Source: Candidatus Poribacteria bacterium
GTDB lineage: Bacteria; Poribacteria; WGA-4E; WGA-3G
Assembly: GCA_003635195.1 (NCBI GenBank)
Contig: PYIY01000004.1
Span: 1 to 64,000, forward strand
Direction of reading: 5' to 3'
DNA: 64,000 nucleotides
Of the stretch, positions 59,163 through 64,000 are shown piece after piece; positions within the stretch are counted from its first letter, which is position 1; every line of letters begins with the position of its first letter. The notes below the pieces were generated by a model. That model saw only the letters and a program-made list of their open reading frames with translations, was not told the origin of the DNA and made no database searches. The translations under genes and the position numbers were made by a program.

Positions 59163-61610
59163 ATGGATTCGACAGCAGCGAAAGAACATGGAACCATAAG
59201 TTTGCCTGTTATTGATTTGTCTCCGGATTTTGATAGGTATTCTCCTTTTCCGAAGACGAGGTCTTTCTTAAATGCCGCCCGTAAGATGGGGATTCGGGCA
59301 ACCCGTGCTGCCCTCCGCTCGAATAAGCGGATACTCCTTCTCCACCAAAAAGTGGAGTTGGAAGAAGGAGAAGATGTCGCCCCTGAACATCTCCACGCTA
59401 TTGGTGCTGTCGCGAATATTATTGAATCTTACGAACCTGGTGACGGTACTATCCGTATCGCTATTGCTGCAGAACAACGCGCAATTGTTCTTAGGTTTAC
59501 GAAAACGGCTGATTTTTTGCAAGCAGACGTGCAAATTATCCACGAAGAGATCGGGTTAGCAAACGCCGCTGGATCTCTTGTCAAAGATACTAAGAAGCTT
59601 TTCAATAACTACGCAAAAACGAGGCAGAAAGAGCAGGCGCGCAGTTCACAACCGCATGTTTTGACCTTGGAAGAAGTGAAGCAGCTTATTAAAGAGGAAG
59701 AAGAACCGGGATCTCTTGCAGATGTTATTGCCGGATTTCTCGACCTCACTGTGCCGGAACGCCAAAGTGTTATTGAGGAATTCAACCCCATTAAACGTTT
59801 ACAACTCATTATACAGTTTTTGAACGAGGCACTCGAGCGGAATGAACTCCGAGATGACATTCACAATCAGGTCCGGGAATCTGTCCAGAAGACGCATCGC
59901 GAATTCTATCTTCAGGAACAGATGAAGGTCATTCAGAAGGAGCTCGGCAGAGATGATATCGCCGAAGTCGATGAACTCCGAGAACAGGTGAAAAACGCCG
60001 GAATGTCCGAAGAAGCAGAGGAGAAGGCCCTTAAGGAGCTTGATCGGCTTGCCCAGATACCGCCGCAATCTGCTGAATCCGGGGTTATCCGTACTTATGT
60101 TGATTGTATACTCGCCTTACCTTGGAAGGCGAGCACGGAGCACCAACTCCAGCTTCCGGAGGCGCAACGCATACTTGATGAAGATCACTACGGGTTGGAG
60201 AAACCGAAAGAGAATGTGCTCGAATACCTTGCTGTTTTACAACTCGTGAAGCACCTTAAAGGCCCTATTATTTGCCTCGTTGGTCCGCCGGGGGTTGGGA
60301 AAACCTCGCTCGGTAAATCGATTGCCCGTGCGACTGGTAGGAAGTTTGTTAGAATGTCGCTCGGTGGTGTTCGAGATGAAGCCGAAATCCGCGGACACAG
60401 ACGTACCTATATCGGTGCTATTCCTGGACGTATCATTCAAGGCCTCCGTGATGTAAAGTCGAAAAATCCGCTCTTTTTACTTGATGAGATTGATAAACTG
60501 AGTTCGGATTTCCGAGGCGATCCTGCGTCTGCTCTCCTTGAAGTTCTTGATCCAGAACAGAATTCGACCTTCCGTGACCATTACATGGATATTGCTTTTG
60601 ATCTCTCTGATGTGATGTTCATCACGACCGCTAACACCCGTGTTACGATACCGCCTGCGCTCCAGGACCGGATGGAGATCATTGAGTTGCCGGGTTACAC
60701 CGATTTCGAGAAGCACAATATCGCTACCTTTACACCGAATGGACTTATTCCGAAGCAGCTTGAACGTCACGGGCTTTCAGATGATAATATCACCTTCACA
60801 GACGAAGCCATTTATGAGATGATACATAAGTATACCCGCGAGGCTGGGGTCCGCAACCTTGAACGCACGATCACGACCATCATGCGGAAAGTCGCCAGAG
60901 AGATCGTCACCGAAGAGACACCGGATCTGAAAATTGAAGTGACACCCACCAATTTGAGCGATTATCTCGGACCGGCTAAGTGGACGCGCACAAAAGCCGA
61001 AGAACGCGACGAGGTCGGTGTCGCTACAGGGATGGTATGGACACAGATTGGGGGGGATATCGTCTCCGTTGAAGCAACGACGATGCAGGGAGAAGGCAAA
61101 CTGAATATGACAGGGCAGCTTCAGGAAGTCATGCGTGAATCTGTCCAGACAGCTGTTGCCTATATCCGTTCGCGTGCCGAGTTTTTCGCGTTGCCTGACA
61201 AACAGTTTGAGCAGCTGGATATTCATATCCACATTCCAGAGGGCGCAGTCCCGAAAGACGGCCCCTCGGCTGGGATTACCGTTGCTACAGCGATTCTCTC
61301 TACGTTAACAGGTAAGTCTGTCCGCAAAGATATCGCTATGACTGGCGAAATTACGCTTCGCGGTAGAGTGCTGCCGATCGGCGGTTTAAAAGAAAAAGCA
61401 CTTGCCGCTTACCGAAATGGTATCTTTGACATCATCATTCCGGTGGACAACGAGAAAGATGAAGTTGACATCCCGACAGAAATTCGTGAAGGGATTCGTT
61501 TTCACAAAGTCAACGATATGATGGAGGTCCTGGAATTGGCACTGACAGAACCTGTCGTGGACCCCGAAGTCCCAGTAGAAATGTCAGTCCCTTCTCAGCC
61601 ATCTGTGTAA
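59163..61610 (+). CDS. lon: Lon protease
   Basis: [70 protein letters not shown]. Confidence 0.97.
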   Translation: MDSTAAKEHGTISLPVIDLSPDFDRYSPFPKTRSFLNAARKMGIRATRAALRSNKRILLLHQKVELEEGEDVAPEHLHAIGAVANIIESYEPGDGTIRIAIAAEQRAIVLRFTKTADFLQADVQIIHEEIGLANAAGSLVKDTKKLFNNYAKTRQKEQARSSQPHVLTLEEVKQLIKEEEEPGSLADVIAGFLDLTVPERQSVIEEFNPIKRLQLIIQFLNEALERNELRDDIHNQVRESVQKTHREFYLQEQMKVIQKELGRDDIAEVDELREQVKNAGMSEEAEEKALKELDRLAQIPPQSAESGVIRTYVDCILALPWKASTEHQLQLPEAQRILDEDHYGLEKPKENVLEYLAVLQLVKHLKGPIICLVGPPGVGKTSLGKSIARATGRKFVRMSLGGVRDEAEIRGHRRTYIGAIPGRIIQGLRDVKSKNPLFLLDEIDKLSSDFRGDPASALLEVLDPEQNSTFRDHYMDIAFDLSDVMFITTANTRVTIPPALQDRMEIIELPGYTDFEKHNIATFTPNGLIPKQLERHGLSDDNITFTDEAIYEMIHKYTREAGVRNLERTITTIMRKVAREIVTEETPDLKIEVTPTNLSDYLGPAKWTRTKAEERDEVGVATGMVWTQIGGDIVSVEATTMQGEGKLNMTGQLQEVMRESVQTAVAYIRSRAEFFALPDKQFEQLDIHIHIPEGAVPKDGPSAGITVATAILSTLTGKSVRKDIAMTGEITLRGRVLPIGGLKEKALAAYRNGIFDIIIPVDNEKDEVDIPTEIREGIRFHKVNDMMEVLELALTEPVVDPEVPVEMSVPSQPSV

Positions 61611-61611
61611 G

Positions 61612-61740
61612 ATAGTTGTCAGTTGTCAGATCGTTTTTTCTCTGGACGATAAAAAACTGTCAGCTGTCAGTTAAAGAGGGTTCTGGACTCCCTCAATATT
61701 TTTAGACAATCCGAAACGCTCTTAACCGATAACTTTAAAA
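61612..61740. repeat. Heptamer-type iterated inverted-repeat spacer (lon-S4)
   Basis: agttgtcagttgtcag ... ctgtcagctgtcagttaaagaggg ... cgctcttaaccgataactttaaaaaaaATG. Confidence 0.75.
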
Positions 61741-61743
61741 AAA

Positions 61744-62034
61744 ATGCGGTTAGATAAATTCCTGCAGGTCAGCCGTCTTGTAAAACGGCGGACGATTGCG
61801 AATACCCTCTGTAGCAAAGGCGCAGTGAGCGTCAACGGACACGTTGCGAAAGCTGGAAAGATGCTTTCTATAGGTGATGTAATTCGTATGCCTGGGTCCC
61901 CAGCGACTATTGGGGAAGGGCGCGCGGCAGGCGTTGAGGACGTGCCAGCGTCTGAATACGAGGTTGTTGAACTTCCCTCTGGGAACGTCTCGCGTGCGCG
62001 TGCTGCAACACTCTACCGTCAAGTAAACCCGTAG
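61744..62034 (+). CDS. S4-domain RNA-binding protein (Hsp15-like)
   Basis: MRLDKFLQVSRLVKRRTIANTLCSKGAVSVNGHVAKAGKMLSIGDVI. Confidence 0.87.
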   Translation: MRLDKFLQVSRLVKRRTIANTLCSKGAVSVNGHVAKAGKMLSIGDVIRMPGSPATIGEGRAAGVEDVPASEYEVVELPSGNVSRARAATLYRQVNP

Positions 62035-62089
62035 CCTCCATCTCCTGATCGAGGCATCACTTGCTTCGATTAAAGGAGAAAAAATTGCA

Positions 62090-63316
62090 ATGACTCGCGA
62101 TATCAGCCATCAGCCGTCAGTTGTCAGCCGTCAGTTAAGAGAGGGATTTGATAAATCAGATCGCCTCTTTGCTGACAGCCGAAAGCCGAAAGCCGAAAGT
62201 CATTCTAACCGAGAACCGAGTGCCAAAACGCAGCATACCACAAATAGGCCCAAGATTGGGCTAACGATGGGGGACGCAGCTGGCATCGGTCCCGAAATCA
62301 TTATCAAGGCACTTGGACACAAAAGTGTATATTCAATGTGCCAACCGATTGTCATCGGAAGTCCTGCTATCCTTCAAGATGCTTGTCAATTCATATCCGC
62401 TGGCGCGCCTGAGTTAAAATTGAATGTTATCAAGACCGCGATGCAAGCAAGTGGGACGCACGGGATAATTGATGTGCTTGATGTCTCTTCCCTATCGCCT
62501 GAAGAGATTTGCCGTGGCACCATAGATGTGCGTGCAGGTGCTGCTGCTGTCAAAGCGATTGAGGTGGCTGCACACCTCGCGATGCGTGGTGAGCTTGATG
62601 CTATCACAACTGCTCCAATATGCAAATCAGCCATAAATCGCGCAGGAATCCCCTATTCAGGGCACACAGAAATGCTTGCTGCATTTACGAATACACCTGA
62701 CGTAGTGATGATGCTCTGTACACCTGAAGCATTGACCCCGAACCCCACTTTGGAAGCCACAACGCGTAGGGGCGAGGTCACCTCACCCCTTGAAAACAAA
62801 CGCGTCGATTTTGCAGTCTCTTTTGTGACAAACCATATCGCGTTGGCTGACGTTCCGAAACATCTCTCTATTCCAAGAATCGTCAATGTTATCCAGATCA
62901 CGCAACAAGTGTTGATCCGCTGTGGTATTTCTGAACCTCGACTGGTCGTTGCGGCCCTAAACCCTCACGCGGGTGAAAATGGTATGTTCGGAGAGGAGGA
63001 AGCGCGTTTTATCCATCCAGCCGTTGCAAAGGTCCAGGCACAAAACGGTCCGATAGATGGTCCGCTCCCTGCCGATGTGCTTTTTGTCAAAGCACATCAG
63101 GGCCAGTGGCACGCTGTTATCGCTATGTATCACGATCAAGGTAACATCCCGATAAAACTTCTCGGCTTTGGGAAACTTGTAAATATCACTTTAGGCTTAC
63201 CGATAATCCGCACCAGTGTAGACCACGGCACAGCGTTTGACATAGCCGGTAAAGGTATCGCTAATGAGAGCAGCCTTGTTGCGGCACTAAACTGCGCCTC
63301 TCGACTCACGAATTAG
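62090..63316 (+). CDS. pdxA: 4-hydroxythreonine-4-phosphate dehydrogenase with a repeat-encoded N-terminal extension
   Basis: RPKIGLTMGDAAGIGPEIIIKAL; PYSGHTEMLA; AMYHDQGNIPIKLLGFGKLVNITLGLPIIRTSVDHGTAFDIAGKG. Confidence 0.94.
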   Translation: MTRDISHQPSVVSRQLREGFDKSDRLFADSRKPKAESHSNREPSAKTQHTTNRPKIGLTMGDAAGIGPEIIIKALGHKSVYSMCQPIVIGSPAILQDACQFISAGAPELKLNVIKTAMQASGTHGIIDVLDVSSLSPEEICRGTIDVRAGAAAVKAIEVAAHLAMRGELDAITTAPICKSAINRAGIPYSGHTEMLAAFTNTPDVVMMLCTPEALTPNPTLEATTRRGEVTSPLENKRVDFAVSFVTNHIALADVPKHLSIPRIVNVIQITQQVLIRCGISEPRLVVAALNPHAGENGMFGEEEARFIHPAVAKVQAQNGPIDGPLPADVLFVKAHQGQWHAVIAMYHDQGNIPIKLLGFGKLVNITLGLPIIRTSVDHGTAFDIAGKGIANESSLVAALNCASRLTN

Positions 63317-63555
63317 CCACCAGTAAGAATGACTTTCAGCAGTTGGAAACCATCAGCTTTCAGCAAAGACGCAAGCGTTCCAAAACTGCCTCACAGTGAG
63401 AGTTTTCTTTACTGATGGCTATTCCTATGGTAGATTTTAGAATTAAAGAGACATTGTAAAGCAACAAAGTTAAGAAAGTTCATCAGCAGAGCGTTCCGCT
63501 TTCGCTGCTGTCTATTTATTTTTATAGTTCACGAGAGAAAGAATCGTAAAACGCC

Positions 63556-64000
63556 ATGAAAAAGACGCTTATTTTTTTCGCCATACTCCTTGCGCTTTCT
63601 ACTGTTCCAATGCTGATTGCTGTAGGGCAGACCCAGTCAGGGTCCCTACCTGTTCGTGGGGACGAGGTGCTACCGCTTCAGATTCTTGCAATCACAGCGG
63701 ACACCCTCACAGCACGTTTCACTCTACCAGAACTTAAGATAACAACACGGGCTTCCTCTCCTGTGGACGATTCCGAAGAGGTGATAACTGATATTCGTTT
63801 TGCGGGCGCGGACCGGACGCTTGACGTAGGCAAACCGCAGCTACCTATTTACACACAACGCATTGGAATCCCTGTCGCGGGAACGCCGGTTGTTACCATT
63901 ATTCAAGCGCGTCCAGAGATGAAGACGATCGAAAATGTACGTATCACACCTGATGATCCAATTTTCCCTACTCTGGTCTCCAGCGATGCCCCGCGGGCTT
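63556..64000 (+). CDS. Partial secreted protein, gingipain (C25) propeptide-like start, runs off window
   Basis: Signal peptide MKKTLIFFAILLALSTVPMLIA, then VGKPQLPIYTQRIGIPVAGTPVVTI. Confidence 0.5.
   Translation, partial: MKKTLIFFAILLALSTVPMLIAVGQTQSGSLPVRGDEVLPLQILAITADTLTARFTLPELKITTRASSPVDDSEEVITDIRFAGADRTLDVGKPQLPIYTQRIGIPVAGTPVVTIIQARPEMKTIENVRITPDDPIFPTLVSSDAPRA

Noticed and set aside
60777-61232. 151-aa ORF antisense to lon
   Set aside because: Shadow ORF of a highly conserved gene

Overview
64 kb bacterial chromosomal window. The gene content (many phytanoyl-CoA dioxygenase-like proteins, two sulfatases, three enolase-superfamily enzymes, BrnT/BrnA and DUF433/DUF5615 toxin-antitoxin pairs, abundant intergenic repeats) is reminiscent of Candidatus Poribacteria or related sponge/marine lineages; that assignment is an inference. 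Left part (0.4-35 kb): catabolic and accessory genes, including PhyH paralogs, sulfatase, TonB receptor, polysaccharide-lyase-like protein, permease, enolase-superfamily enzymes, amidohydrolase, nitrilase, NUDIX and sialidase-like protein. Embedded there are an orphan ~1000-aa primase-like protein in an AT-rich island and a small HTH plus paralogous mini-protein cluster. Middle (36-54 kb): UDP-sugar dehydrogenase, MoxR, GHMP kinase, HU, asd, mtnK, DnaJ-like, aspartate aminotransferase, TPR, a broken DNA methylase, sulfatase, LamG, MFS, macro domain, DUF58. Right part (54.6-64 kb): six-tRNA cluster, then tig-clpP-clpX-lon-S4-pdxA. The most unusual signals are: (1) several families of short dispersed inverted-repeat elements, one with clear TIRs and a 6-bp target duplication, some supplying RBSs, start regions, stop codons or coding sequence of host genes; (2) heptamer-iterated hairpins in nearly every gap of the proteostasis operon, one of them translated into the PdxA N-terminus; (3) ClpX with a duplicated zinc-binding domain; (4) BrnA antitoxin with an extra winged-helix-like domain; (5) the orphan primase-like protein; (6) two frameshifted pseudogenes not apparent from the ORF track. 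All calls are from reading the sequence; no database search was run.
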